Below, piece by piece: positions 33,732 through 43,072 of a DNA stretch of 64,000 nucleotides (positions within the stretch are counted from its first letter, which is position 1; each line of letters starts with the position of its first letter). Made by a program: the position numbers and the translations under genes. The notes beneath the pieces were generated by a model. It did not search any database, was not told the DNA's origin, and was given only the letters and a program-made list of their open reading frames with translations. Origin of the DNA: G020348385 sp964538085 (lineage in GTDB: Bacteria > Acidobacteriota > Aminicenantia > Aminicenantales > Aminicenantaceae). The stretch spans positions 124,001 through 188,000 of the forward strand of contig CAZIDF010000002.1 in the NCBI GenBank assembly GCA_964538085.1, in the 5' to 3' direction.

Positions 33732-35294
33732 ATGGCAAAAGTTGTCGGGATTGACCTAGGCACAACATATTCTTGCATCGCATACATGGAAGGGACTGAA
33801 CCCAAGGTTATCCCGAATCTGGATGGCCTTCTGACCACACCATCTGTGGTCAGCATCACGAGTTCTGGAGAGAGGCTGATAGGGAATTTGGCCCAAAGGC
33901 AAGCCTTCACGAATCCGAAAAATACCATCACAGCTGTCAAGAGGCTCATGGGGAAAAAGTTCGATTCCGAAGAGGCTCAAGAAACTATCCAGCGTATGCC
34001 CTATATGCTTGCACAAGCCCCTAACGGTGATTTGGTGGTGGAACTGGGTTCCGAGAAAATAAGCCCGCCGGAAATCTCTGCGATGATCCTGGAATATCTG
34101 AAAAAATGCGCAGAATCCTTTCTAGGTGAAGAAGTGAAAGAAGCGGTCATAACCGTTCCCGCTCATTTCAATGACCATCAAAGACAGGCAACCAAAGATT
34201 CCGCAAAGATTGCCGGATTAGAAGTACTGCGGATCATTAACGAACCGACAGCCGCAAGCCTTGCTTACGGGCTGAATACGAAAGAAAATGCCACGATCGC
34301 TGTGTATGACATGGGAGGTGGAACATTTGACATCACGCTTTTGGAAATAAACGACGGAGTGTTCCATGTCTTGGCCACAAACGGCAACACCTATTTGGGT
34401 GGAGAAGATTTCGATAACCGTATCGTCGATTGGCTTGCCGATGAATTCAAACGGGAGCAGGAAATCGATCTTTCCCAGGACAAATTGGCTCTGCAGCGTG
34501 TGAAGGAAGCCGCAGAGAAGGCCAAGAGGGAGCTTTCGTTCACATTTGCGACAGAGATAAACCTTCCATTTATCTATTCGATAGACTCTGGCTCTAAACA
34601 TATCCAAAAAAAATTAACTCGGGAAAAACTTGAAGAATTGACTAAGGATCTTATCGAAAAATCCTTTCCATTTATAGATCAAGCACTTCAGGATGCCAGT
34701 CTCGAACCAGAAAAGATCGATGAAGTCATTCTTGTTGGCGGACAAACGCGGATGCCGTTGATCAGGACAATGATCGCCAGGTTTTTCAAAAAAGAACCGA
34801 AAGAACGTCTCAATCCGGACGAGATCGTCGCCATGGGAGCGGCTATCCAATCCAGCATCTTGAAAGGGGAAATGACCGATATTATCCTTCTGCTCGACGT
34901 GACCCCTCTGTCTCTGGGCATTGAGACGGAGAATGACCAATTTATCAAGATCATAGATAAAAACACCACTATTCCCACAAAAAAGACCAGAGCCTTTACC
35001 ACTGTGGAACATGACCAGAGAAGAGTTCGCATTCATGTTCTCCAGGGAGAAGAGGAAAAAGCTTCGGACAATATGTCGTTGGCCCGCTTTGATTTGGTTG
35101 GAATCGAATCCGCCCCAGCTGGTGTACCTCAGATCGATGTGACGTTCGAGATCGACGCCGATGGCATCGTGAAGGTATCTGCTAGGGATGTGGCTACCCA
35201 ACGTGAACAAGGAATCGAGGTCAAATCTTCTTCGGGATTGACAGGGGAACAGATCGATAAAATCATAAAAAGACAACAAACCACAGAGCTTTAG
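33732..35294 (+). CDS. dnaK: Lidless DnaK paralogue (copy 2)
   Basis: 520 residues against 643 for copy 1. ATPase domain intact (VVGIDLGTTYS, VYDMGGGTFD, ILVGGQTRMP). The interdomain linker reads DIILLLDV where copy 1 and textbook DnaK read DVLLLDV, one extra residue. The beta substrate-binding domain is present through SSSGLTGEQIDKI, then the protein stops within about 12 residues, so the whole alpha-helical lid (about 100 residues) and acidic tail are absent. dnaJ2 begins 10 bp later, so there is no room for a lost 3' part and no frameshift remnant. Probably a functional variant with altered substrate release. Confidence 0.95.
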   Translation: MAKVVGIDLGTTYSCIAYMEGTEPKVIPNLDGLLTTPSVVSITSSGERLIGNLAQRQAFTNPKNTITAVKRLMGKKFDSEEAQETIQRMPYMLAQAPNGDLVVELGSEKISPPEISAMILEYLKKCAESFLGEEVKEAVITVPAHFNDHQRQATKDSAKIAGLEVLRIINEPTAASLAYGLNTKENATIAVYDMGGGTFDITLLEINDGVFHVLATNGNTYLGGEDFDNRIVDWLADEFKREQEIDLSQDKLALQRVKEAAEKAKRELSFTFATEINLPFIYSIDSGSKHIQKKLTREKLEELTKDLIEKSFPFIDQALQDASLEPEKIDEVILVGGQTRMPLIRTMIARFFKKEPKERLNPDEIVAMGAAIQSSILKGEMTDIILLLDVTPLSLGIETENDQFIKIIDKNTTIPTKKTRAFTTVEHDQRRVRIHVLQGEEEKASDNMSLARFDLVGIESAPAGVPQIDVTFEIDADGIVKVSARDVATQREQGIEVKSSSGLTGEQIDKIIKRQQTTEL

Positions 35295-35303
35295 ATCTTC
35301 GAT

Positions 35304-36437
35304 ATGACAAAAAGAGATTATTACGAAATTTTAGGGATCCCGAGAAACTCGAACCCAGAATCCATAAAAAAATCATATCGCCAGATTGCACTGAAGTATC
35401 ACCCTGATAGAAATCCAGGCGATAAAGCATCGGAAGAAAAATTCAAGGAAGCAGCAGAAGCCTACAGTGTTTTGATAGATCCTGAAAAAAGAAATGTGTA
35501 TGACCGCTTTGGCCACAATGGTCTTCGAGGAGAAGGCTTTAGCGGGTTTTCTGGTTTTAATTCTTCAGTCTTTTCAGATTTTCAAGATATCTTGGGCAGT
35601 TTTTTTAATTTTGGTTTTGAAAATATTTTCGGAACGTCAAGACAAAGCCGGCCGAGGAGTCCGGCCAGGGGTAGAGATCTTGTTTTAGAATTGGATTTAG
35701 AATTAGAAGACGCTGTTTTTGGAACGGAAAAAGAGATAAAACTAAACCGGACCGAACTCTGTCCTGAGTGTGAAGGTTCCCGAATGAAACCAGGCACAGA
35801 AAAATCAGTTTGTCCTCACTGCGAGGGGAGAGGACAAGTCCGGTATCAGCAGGGATTTTTTGCCATATCTCGCTCGTGTGCCCATTGTCAGGGAAATGGA
35901 GAGATCATCCCTTTCCCATGCAATGACTGTCGCGGCACGGGCAATACAAAGAAAAAGAAGGAATTGACGATCAAGATCCCTCCAGGTGTCGATGATGGCA
36001 CAAAACTCAGGTTGGAAGGAGAAGGTGAAGCGGGCGACAAGGGAGCCGTGCGAGGAGATCTGTATGTCATTTCCCGCATGAAACGGCACAAGTTTTTTGA
36101 AAGGGAAGGGAATAATCTTTTTTGCGAAATCTCCATTCCTTTTACAAAAGCCGCTTTAGGATCGACCATCGAGATACCCACATTCGAAGAATCGGAGCTT
36201 CTCCATATTCCTGAAGGCACACAGACCGGGCAGACATTCCGGTTGAAGGGGAAGGGGATAAAAGATCTTTACGGCCGCAAGAAGGGAGATATTTTTGTGA
36301 AGGTTTTGGTTAAGACACCCAAGAACTTGAACAAGGAACAGAAAAAAATTCTCAGACAATTTGCTAAATCCATGGGAGAAAATATCGACGGTGTGGACAA
36401 AAACCTCGCAGATAAAGTCAAAGGCATCATTCACTAG
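35304..36437 (+). CDS. dnaJ: Co-chaperone DnaJ (copy 2)
   Basis: 377 residues, type I: J domain with HPD near residue 33-35, Gly/Phe linker, zinc finger CPECEGSR, CPHCEGRG, CAHCQGNG, CNDCRGTG (first repeat lacks the last Gly), and C-terminal domains. Partner for the lidless DnaK2. Follows it by 9 bp. Confidence 0.96.
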   Translation: MTKRDYYEILGIPRNSNPESIKKSYRQIALKYHPDRNPGDKASEEKFKEAAEAYSVLIDPEKRNVYDRFGHNGLRGEGFSGFSGFNSSVFSDFQDILGSFFNFGFENIFGTSRQSRPRSPARGRDLVLELDLELEDAVFGTEKEIKLNRTELCPECEGSRMKPGTEKSVCPHCEGRGQVRYQQGFFAISRSCAHCQGNGEIIPFPCNDCRGTGNTKKKKELTIKIPPGVDDGTKLRLEGEGEAGDKGAVRGDLYVISRMKRHKFFEREGNNLFCEISIPFTKAALGSTIEIPTFEESELLHIPEGTQTGQTFRLKGKGIKDLYGRKKGDIFVKVLVKTPKNLNKEQKKILRQFAKSMGENIDGVDKNLADKVKGIIH

Positions 36438-36445
36438 AGTAAAAG

Positions 36446-37201
36446 TTGACATCGAATCGATTCTTTATAGAAGAAAAACTTAAAGGATCGACCCACGTTT
36501 TCCTCAAAGGAAAAGAACACCATCATCTGAGCAAAGTAGCTAGGGTAAAGCCGGGAGATTTAGTCTGGCTATTCGATAAAATCGGAGTACAGCATAAGGC
36601 TTGTGTGGAGGAAATCCAAAAGGATCAAACACGCCTGCTGATACTGGAAACAAAGAAAAAAGACGAGCCGAAAGAGCGCATGATTCTTGCCCAGGTCATG
36701 TTGAAAGCAAAAAAAATGGACCTGGTTATTCAAAAAGCAACGGAGCTCGGCGCGTTTGCTGTTCAGCCGATCATCAGCGATCGGACAATCGTCAAGCTCG
36801 AAAATAAACAGAATAAAAAAATAGACAGGTGGAAAAGAATTATGGTCGAGGCGGCTAAGCAAAGCGGCTGTGCGTCATTACCTGATATTTACCCTCCCCT
36901 AAGCTTGAAAGCATTTCTCACAAAAAAGGAAAAAGCGAAAAAGTTATTTCTGAGTGAGCGAGGAGGGAAATTTTTTCGCGACATACTGATAGCCCCTCTC
37001 ATGATGGAGATGAAAATTCCAGATTCTGTCATTCTTTTGATCGGCCCTGAAGGAGGCTGGACAGAGAAGGAAGAACAGGATATTATGGAGTGCCATTACG
37101 AGGCCGTTAGTCTCGGTTCACTCACGTTGAGGTCTGAAACCGCGGCTATTGTCAGCTTGGCGATGATTTCTCATTTTTGGAAAAAAGAGGATGTTTCTTA
37201 A
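36446..37201 (+). CDS. rsmE: 16S rRNA m3U1498 methyltransferase RsmE
   Basis: 251 residues, SPOUT fold: NRFFIEEKL, EHHHLSKVARVKPGD PUA-like N-terminus, KATELGAFAVQPIISDRTIVK, then the knotted SAM site IGPEGGWTEKEE and LGSLTLRSETAAIV. Start TTG 36446 is the most upstream plausible codon and gives the conserved NRFFI beginning. Eight bp after dnaJ2, so likely in the chaperone operon, as in many bacteria where rsmE follows dnaJ or prmA. Confidence 0.93.
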   Translation: MTSNRFFIEEKLKGSTHVFLKGKEHHHLSKVARVKPGDLVWLFDKIGVQHKACVEEIQKDQTRLLILETKKKDEPKERMILAQVMLKAKKMDLVIQKATELGAFAVQPIISDRTIVKLENKQNKKIDRWKRIMVEAAKQSGCASLPDIYPPLSLKAFLTKKEKAKKLFLSERGGKFFRDILIAPLMMEMKIPDSVILLIGPEGGWTEKEEQDIMECHYEAVSLGSLTLRSETAAIVSLAMISHFWKKEDVS

Positions 37202-38129
37202 AGGACAGAAAGTCGGGAAATACGAAATCGTTCATTCGCTAGGAAGTGGAGGATTCGGATCTGTTTTTCTCGCAAAAGACACATGGCTGAATATACTGGT
37301 GGCGATAAAAGTCCCACACAAGCAGTCCACAGAGATGTTTAAACTCCTTAAAGAACCGCGCCTCCAGGCAGCTCTCAATCATCCCAATATCGTGCGCATG
37401 CTTGCGGCTGAAAAGACAAATAAGGTCTTTTTCATGGTCATGGAATATATCAAAGGCAAGACCATGGAAAAAATTTTGGATAAGGAAAAGATTCTCGAAT
37501 TCGAAACGGCAGCCGAATACATCATCCAGATTTCTGATGCAGTCAATCATGCCCATAACAACAAGATAGTGCACCGCGACTTGAGACCGTCGAATATCAT
37601 CCTTTCCGATGAAGGCAAGATCAAAATCACCGATTTTGGGACATCGGTTTGGCTGAACAATGTTCCGTATGCCTCCACTCGGATCGGATCCCCTCCTTAT
37701 ATGTCTCCAGAACAATTCATGGGAAAGGCTACCTTTCGGTCGGACATATATTCTATCGGTTGCATTTTCTACGAGATGCTTATTGGCAGACCGCCAATTT
37801 TCGATCCAGATCCGTTCAAGATTCTGGAAAAGGCACAAAAGGGGCAGATCACTCCTCCTCGTCTCAAAAACAATAAGATCCCGAAGGAAATAGAAAAAAT
37901 TATCATGAAGTGTCTCGCTGTGAAACTGGAAGATAGGTATGAGAAAGCCAGCGGAATTATCAGAGATCTAGCTCATTATAAAGGAAAAGATTCCGCCAAA
38001 TCCGAATTGGATGAGATCAGAGCGAGAATTAGGGCAAGGCATAGAGCCAAAGCCGATCTGTGCTGGAATTGCCGGCGGCCTCTGCCCCATAAAGAGAAAA
38101 ATTGCCCTTATTGTGGAGAATCCGTCTGA
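37191..38129 (+). CDS. Ser/Thr protein kinase with C-terminal zinc ribbon
   Basis: 312 residues. Hanks-type kinase: GSGGFGSVF Gly loop (18-26), VAIK with K40, catalytic HRD at 128-130 and DFG at 148-150, SPPYMSPEQF activation segment. The usual lysine two residues after HRD (HRDLKPxN) is Arg132 (HRDLRPSN). Instead of a transmembrane and PASTA sensor part it ends in a short basic helix and a zinc ribbon CWNC...CPYC, so it is a soluble kinase. Overlaps rsmE by 11 bp. Target unknown. Confidence 0.88.
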   Translation: MFLKGQKVGKYEIVHSLGSGGFGSVFLAKDTWLNILVAIKVPHKQSTEMFKLLKEPRLQAALNHPNIVRMLAAEKTNKVFFMVMEYIKGKTMEKILDKEKILEFETAAEYIIQISDAVNHAHNNKIVHRDLRPSNIILSDEGKIKITDFGTSVWLNNVPYASTRIGSPPYMSPEQFMGKATFRSDIYSIGCIFYEMLIGRPPIFDPDPFKILEKAQKGQITPPRLKNNKIPKEIEKIIMKCLAVKLEDRYEKASGIIRDLAHYKGKDSAKSELDEIRARIRARHRAKADLCWNCRRPLPHKEKNCPYCGESV

Positions 38130-38139
38130 GGTAGGAAGA

Positions 38140-38168
38140 TTGACTTGGGTAACCAATTGAGATAATAT
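38140..38168 (+). promoter_or_regulatory. Candidate ilvE promoter
   Basis: TTGACT (38140-38145), 17 nt, TAATAT (38163-38168), 47 nt before ATG 38215, which has GAGGAG upstream. Confidence 0.5.
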
Positions 38169-38214
38169 GAATTTTCCCAATGTGTCGAAAAAAAAATCGC
38201 ATGAGGAGTGATGG

Positions 38215-39141
38215 ATGAGTCCTTTTGGCCAGAATGGAAAAGTCTGGATGAACGGTAAGCTCATTCCCTGGAATGAAGCTCATATTCATGTTGCCTCCCA
38301 TGTCATTCATTACGGCACATCCTTGTTCGAGGGATTCAGGGCTTATGACACACCCAAAGGAAGTGCGATCTTGCAACTCCAGGCACACACAAAAAGGCTG
38401 TTTAATTCATGCAAGATGTACCGGATGGATATTCCTTATTCTCGGGAAGAGTTCAACTCGGCTGTGATCGACACTGTAAAAGCGAACAGCCTTTCCTCCT
38501 GTTATATTCGACCGATCGTGTATCGTGGATACGGGACATTAGGGGTGGATCCCTTTCCCTGCCCTGTTGAATGTGCTATTCTTGTTTGGAAGTGGGGACA
38601 GTATTTAGGAGATGAAGCTTTGGAAAAAGGAGTGGATGTGAGGGTATCATCCTGGCAGAGGATGGCACCTAATACATTCCCTGCTTTGGCGAAATCCGGA
38701 GCGAACTATATGAATTCCCAATTGATCAAAATGGAGGCTTTGAAGGAAGGATATGTGGAGGGTTTAGCTCTGAATGTTAGAGGTCATGTCAGCGAGGGGA
38801 GTGGGGAGAACATTTTTCTCGTATACGAAGGGGCTGTTCATACTCCACCTTTATCTTCTTCCATTCTTCCTGGAATTACCCGTGCGACCGTCATTCAATT
38901 GCTCAAAGACCTAACTATCCCTGTCATCGAAGACACCATACCCAGAGAAATGTTGTACATCGCAGACGAAGTTTTCTTTACAGGATCGGCCGCTGAGATC
39001 ACACCGATCAGGTCCATCGATAAAATCTCGATCGGATCCGGTGGGAGAGGTCCGATCACCAAACTGCTCCAATCAGAGTTTTTTGCCTACATCAATGGAG
39101 AAAGGGAAGATAAGTACAATTGGCTCACGTACATAAAATAG
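38215..39141 (+). CDS. ilvE: Branched-chain amino acid aminotransferase
   Basis: 308 residues, fold-type IV PLP enzyme: VWMNGKLIPWNEA, HVIHYGTSLFEGFRAY, IRPIVYRGYGTLGVDP, PLP lysine in ALAKSGANYMNSQLIK, EGSGENIFLVYEG, SSILPGITRATVI, and EVFFTGSAAEITPI. Interconverts Leu/Ile/Val with their 2-oxo acids. Twenty-one bp before pilT, with which it may be co-transcribed without obvious functional link. Confidence 0.95.
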   Translation: MSPFGQNGKVWMNGKLIPWNEAHIHVASHVIHYGTSLFEGFRAYDTPKGSAILQLQAHTKRLFNSCKMYRMDIPYSREEFNSAVIDTVKANSLSSCYIRPIVYRGYGTLGVDPFPCPVECAILVWKWGQYLGDEALEKGVDVRVSSWQRMAPNTFPALAKSGANYMNSQLIKMEALKEGYVEGLALNVRGHVSEGSGENIFLVYEGAVHTPPLSSSILPGITRATVIQLLKDLTIPVIEDTIPREMLYIADEVFFTGSAAEITPIRSIDKISIGSGGRGPITKLLQSEFFAYINGEREDKYNWLTYIK

Positions 39142-39162
39142 AAAGATTTAAGGGAGGTAAAC

Positions 39163-40377
39163 ATGGATATCGATGATTTTTTGAAAGTCGCCATAGAAAG
39201 CGATGCATCCGACCTTCATGTAAAGGCAGGCAACTATCCCATCATTCGCGTTCATGGGAATCTCCAGCTGCTCACACAGTTTCCTCGGCTAAGCCCGAAC
39301 AATACCCATGAACTCGCTCATCAGGTTCTGAACGAGCACCAAAAGGAAAAATTGAGTAATGACCTGGACATCGATCTGGCTTACAGCCTCCCTGGATTCG
39401 GCCGTTTCAGAGGAAGTGTTTATCACCAGAGAGGGAGCTTGGCGCTGGTCATGAGGATCATCCCTTTAGAAGTGAAACCTATCCGGGAACTGCTTCTTCC
39501 GGAGACGGTCGAAAAAATTGCTCAGGAACCTCGAGGATTGGTCATGGTCACCGGAACGACCGGATCGGGGAAAACAACGACCCTGGCAGCTATGATCGAT
39601 CACATCAATATGCACAGGAAAGAAAACATCATTACCGTAGAAGATCCCATCGAGTATCTCCATAGAGACAAAAAGAGCACCATCAGCCAGAGAGAAGTTG
39701 GGGTGGATGTGGTGGATTTTTCACGAGGATTACGCGCATCTCTCCGTGAAGATCCGGATGTCATCCTCGTCGGAGAAATGCGGGATAGAGAGACCATCGA
39801 AACAGCCCTTTTGGCTTCTGAAACTGGGCATCTGGTCATGAGTACCCTCCATACGCTGGATTCTTCTGAAACGATCAACCGTATCGTATCGGTCTTCGCT
39901 CCCCATCATCAGAGACAGATAAGGATTCAACTGGCTAGCATCATCAAAGCTTGTATCTCCATGCGCCTGATCCCCAGAAAGGATGGACAAGGCCGTGTGC
40001 CGGCGTGTGAAGTCATGATCAATACGCCGTACATTCAAGAATGTATCAATGACAGAGAGAAAACCCTTCTGATAAGAGATGCTATCGCTTCAGGCGTTTC
40101 CCAATACGGAATGCAGACCTTCGACCAATCGATCTATCAGCTATACAAAGACGGCTACATCTCATATGAACAGGGGTTGAGATACTCCTCAAGCCCGGAC
40201 AATTTCAAGTTGCGTGTCATGGGGATCCGATCCACGCTCGATGTGGCCCTTGAAGATATGGAAACTGAAATGTCCACCGTCGAAAGACCCCCTGAAGAGA
40301 TCAAAGAAGAGGAAGAAGAGTTGGAAGCGGCTGAAAAGGATCGCAAAGACAAAAAAGAGGACAAAGCAAAGTCTTAA
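39163..40377 (+). CDS. pilT: Type IV pilus retraction ATPase PilT
   Basis: 404 residues. PAS-like N-domain, Walker A GTTGSGKTTT (131-140), Asp box (ITVEDPIEYLH), Walker B ILVGEMRDRETIETAL, His box HLVMSTLHTLDSSETINRI. The last 45 residues are a highly charged Glu/Lys tail (EEIKEEEEELEAAEKDRKDKK) beyond the usual PilT end near 350-370. No other pilus genes lie in this window. Its stop TAA is immediately followed by the alaS ATG with no spacer. Confidence 0.94.
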   Translation: MDIDDFLKVAIESDASDLHVKAGNYPIIRVHGNLQLLTQFPRLSPNNTHELAHQVLNEHQKEKLSNDLDIDLAYSLPGFGRFRGSVYHQRGSLALVMRIIPLEVKPIRELLLPETVEKIAQEPRGLVMVTGTTGSGKTTTLAAMIDHINMHRKENIITVEDPIEYLHRDKKSTISQREVGVDVVDFSRGLRASLREDPDVILVGEMRDRETIETALLASETGHLVMSTLHTLDSSETINRIVSVFAPHHQRQIRIQLASIIKACISMRLIPRKDGQGRVPACEVMINTPYIQECINDREKTLLIRDAIASGVSQYGMQTFDQSIYQLYKDGYISYEQGLRYSSSPDNFKLRVMGIRSTLDVALEDMETEMSTVERPPEEIKEEEEELEAAEKDRKDKKEDKAKS

Positions 40378-43038
40378 ATGCGTGCTCAGGAAATCAGAGA
40401 GACTTTTCTCGATTATTTCTCATCTAGGAATCACAAGGTCGTTAAAAGCGCCTCCCTAATGCCGAAGGATGATCCTACCCTTTTGTTCACCAATGCTGGG
40501 ATGAATCAGTTCAAGAACGCATTCCTGGGGCTAGAAAAAAAAAGCTATTCGAAAGCGGCCTCCGTCCAAAAATGCATGCGGGTAAGCGGAAAACACAATG
40601 ATCTGGAGCAGGTCGGGAAAACGAACAAACATCACACTTTCTTCGAAATGCTGGGGAACTTTTCTTTTGGAGATTATTTCAAAAAAGAAGCCATAGAATA
40701 CGCATGGGAATTGGTGACCCAGAGCTTCAAAATGGACAAAGAGAGGCTTTATTCCACCGTCTACCTAGAGGACGATGAGGCTTTCAGGATTTGGCATAAG
40801 CATATCGGACTTCCGGAGAAAAGGATTTTTCGGTTTGGAAAAAAAGATAACTACTGGGCCATGGGGGAAACGGGACCCTGTGGCCCATGTTCAGAGATTC
40901 ATTATGACCTGGATGAGACTTTGGAGTCTGGGGAGCCGTTTGAGCTCATAGAGAGAGGGAGTGACCGGTTTTTAGAATTATGGAATCTAGTCTTTATGCA
41001 GTTCGAACGGTCCGAAAAGGGGGAACAGCTTGCCCTGCCTTCTCCTTCTATAGACACAGGGATGGGATTGGAGAGAGTGGCCACTGTCCTTCAGGGGAAA
41101 AAAAATAATTATGACACAGATTTATTTTATCCTCTGATTGAAGCGGTTTGCGATGCAGCCGGAAAAGAATATCCTTCGGATGAAAAAACGGATATCGCCA
41201 TCCGGATCATCGCTGACCATATCCGGGCTGTGACATTTTTGATCGGAGACGATATCATGCCGTCCAATGATGGCAGGGGATACGTTCTAAGACGGTTGAT
41301 AAGGCGAGCCTACCGTCAGGGGAATTTTTTGGGAATGCAGGAGCCATTTCTGTTTAAGCTGGTGGGTGGCGTTGTGGACATCATGAAGGATGCGTACCCT
41401 GAACTTCTCGCTTCCGTAAACTATATTGCCAAGGTGTGCCTTTCCGAAGAAAAACGTTTTGCTATGACTTTGACTTCTGGTCTCAGGACATTCAACCAGT
41501 ATATCGAAGAGACAAAAAGCCAGTCCCAAAATGTTCTGTCCGGAGATAAATTGTTCAAGCTTTATGACACATTTGGATTCCCCGTCGATCTTTCTAGAGA
41601 ACTTGCAGAAGAACAAGACATGAATGTCGATGAGAAAGGATTTTATGCAGAACTGGAGAAACAGCGTATACGTGCTCGTCGCGCATGGAAAGGAGATGCC
41701 CAGCAAAAAGAAAAAAAAGTCTATGAAAAGATCAAGAATCTTCAAAGCGAGTACGTGGGCTATGAAAGGGATAAGGCCGAGGCCAAGGTTCTTGCTATCC
41801 TCAAGAATGGGGCCTTCATCGAACGACTCGGGGAGGGAGAGAGTGGTGAAGTTTTCCTCGATATCACACCCTTCTATGCGGAAGCTGGAGGCCAGATTGG
41901 CGACTCGGGTGTCTTAAAAAATCCCCATTTTTCTGGTGTTGTGGACACAACCTATTATCCAATTCCTGAGATAAGAGCACACAAAGTGAAAGTCATTTCA
42001 GGACAGATCCGCGTGCACGAATATGTCGATGCCATGATCGACCTCCCTTTGAGAATGTCCCTGAGCAAAAACCACACAGCCACTCATCTTTTGCATGCAT
42101 CCCTTAGACAGATTCTTGGCGATCATGTGAAACAAGCCGGGTCACTGGTATCGCCTAACAGACTAAGGTTTGATTTCACTCATTTTGCTCCGGTCGAATT
42201 AGCAGAGTTAATCCAGATCGAATCACTGGTGAATGAGAAAATAAGAAACAATCTTCCGGTTGGAACAAAGATCACGACCATGGAAGGAGGAATAGAAGAG
42301 GGGGCCATGGCCATATTCGAAGAAAAATATGGAGAAAATGTGCGGATGGTGACTATCGGGGATTTCAGCAAGGAGCTGTGCGGGGGTGTCCATGTTCATG
42401 ATACAGGAGAGATAGGCTTGTTCAAGATCGTCTCCGAAACGAGCATTGCTGCCGGAATGCGCAGGATCGAAGCTATCACCGGTGAAGCCGCTCTCTTGCA
42501 TGTCCAGGAAGAGGAAATCCTGCTTCAGGAGATTCTCCAGCTGATGAATACGTCGAAAAAGGGAATCGTAGAACAGATCGGCAAACTTAAGGCTTCTGTC
42601 AAAGATTTGGAAAAGGAAAGCAGATCGCTGCGACAAAAAATGGCAAATATCCGGTATCATAAAGACACCCACCAGGTACAAAAGATCCAGGATATCTCTG
42701 TGCTGACACAAGAGGTCGAGGGATTGTCGATGAATGAATTACGGGAATTGGCCGATTCCCTCAAACAAAAAGTTGGATCAGGGATCGTCGTTCTTGGTGC
42801 ATCGGAAGGAAAAAAGGCCTTTATAGTGATATCGGTGACAAAAGATCTTACCGATCGTATCAAAGCCAATGATTTGATCGAAGAGGTGGCTCATATTGTC
42901 GGTGGTGGTGGGGGAGGGCGGCCGGATTTTGCTCAAGCTGGTGGTACTAAACCGGAGCAGATTGCATATGTAATGAAGAATATCGGATCGATCATAAAAA
43001 AATTTATGCCCCGCAAAATCACCCCAAAAGAGGATTGA
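40378..43038 (+). CDS. alaS: Alanyl-tRNA synthetase
   Basis: 886 residues, full length. Class II core (FTNAGMNQFKNAFLG, HNDLEQVGKTNKHHTFFEMLGNFSFGDY region), editing domain zinc site with HTATHLLHA and CGGVHVHDTG, coiled coil, and C-terminal Gly-rich domain (GGGGGGRPDFAQAGG). Starts directly at the base after the pilT stop. Confidence 0.98.
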   Translation: MRAQEIRETFLDYFSSRNHKVVKSASLMPKDDPTLLFTNAGMNQFKNAFLGLEKKSYSKAASVQKCMRVSGKHNDLEQVGKTNKHHTFFEMLGNFSFGDYFKKEAIEYAWELVTQSFKMDKERLYSTVYLEDDEAFRIWHKHIGLPEKRIFRFGKKDNYWAMGETGPCGPCSEIHYDLDETLESGEPFELIERGSDRFLELWNLVFMQFERSEKGEQLALPSPSIDTGMGLERVATVLQGKKNNYDTDLFYPLIEAVCDAAGKEYPSDEKTDIAIRIIADHIRAVTFLIGDDIMPSNDGRGYVLRRLIRRAYRQGNFLGMQEPFLFKLVGGVVDIMKDAYPELLASVNYIAKVCLSEEKRFAMTLTSGLRTFNQYIEETKSQSQNVLSGDKLFKLYDTFGFPVDLSRELAEEQDMNVDEKGFYAELEKQRIRARRAWKGDAQQKEKKVYEKIKNLQSEYVGYERDKAEAKVLAILKNGAFIERLGEGESGEVFLDITPFYAEAGGQIGDSGVLKNPHFSGVVDTTYYPIPEIRAHKVKVISGQIRVHEYVDAMIDLPLRMSLSKNHTATHLLHASLRQILGDHVKQAGSLVSPNRLRFDFTHFAPVELAELIQIESLVNEKIRNNLPVGTKITTMEGGIEEGAMAIFEEKYGENVRMVTIGDFSKELCGGVHVHDTGEIGLFKIVSETSIAAGMRRIEAITGEAALLHVQEEEILLQEILQLMNTSKKGIVEQIGKLKASVKDLEKESRSLRQKMANIRYHKDTHQVQKIQDISVLTQEVEGLSMNELRELADSLKQKVGSGIVVLGASEGKKAFIVISVTKDLTDRIKANDLIEEVAHIVGGGGGGRPDFAQAGGTKPEQIAYVMKNIGSIIKKFMPRKITPKED

Positions 43039-43072
43039 AAAAAAACGTTTTATCTGACATATTTGGATTATC

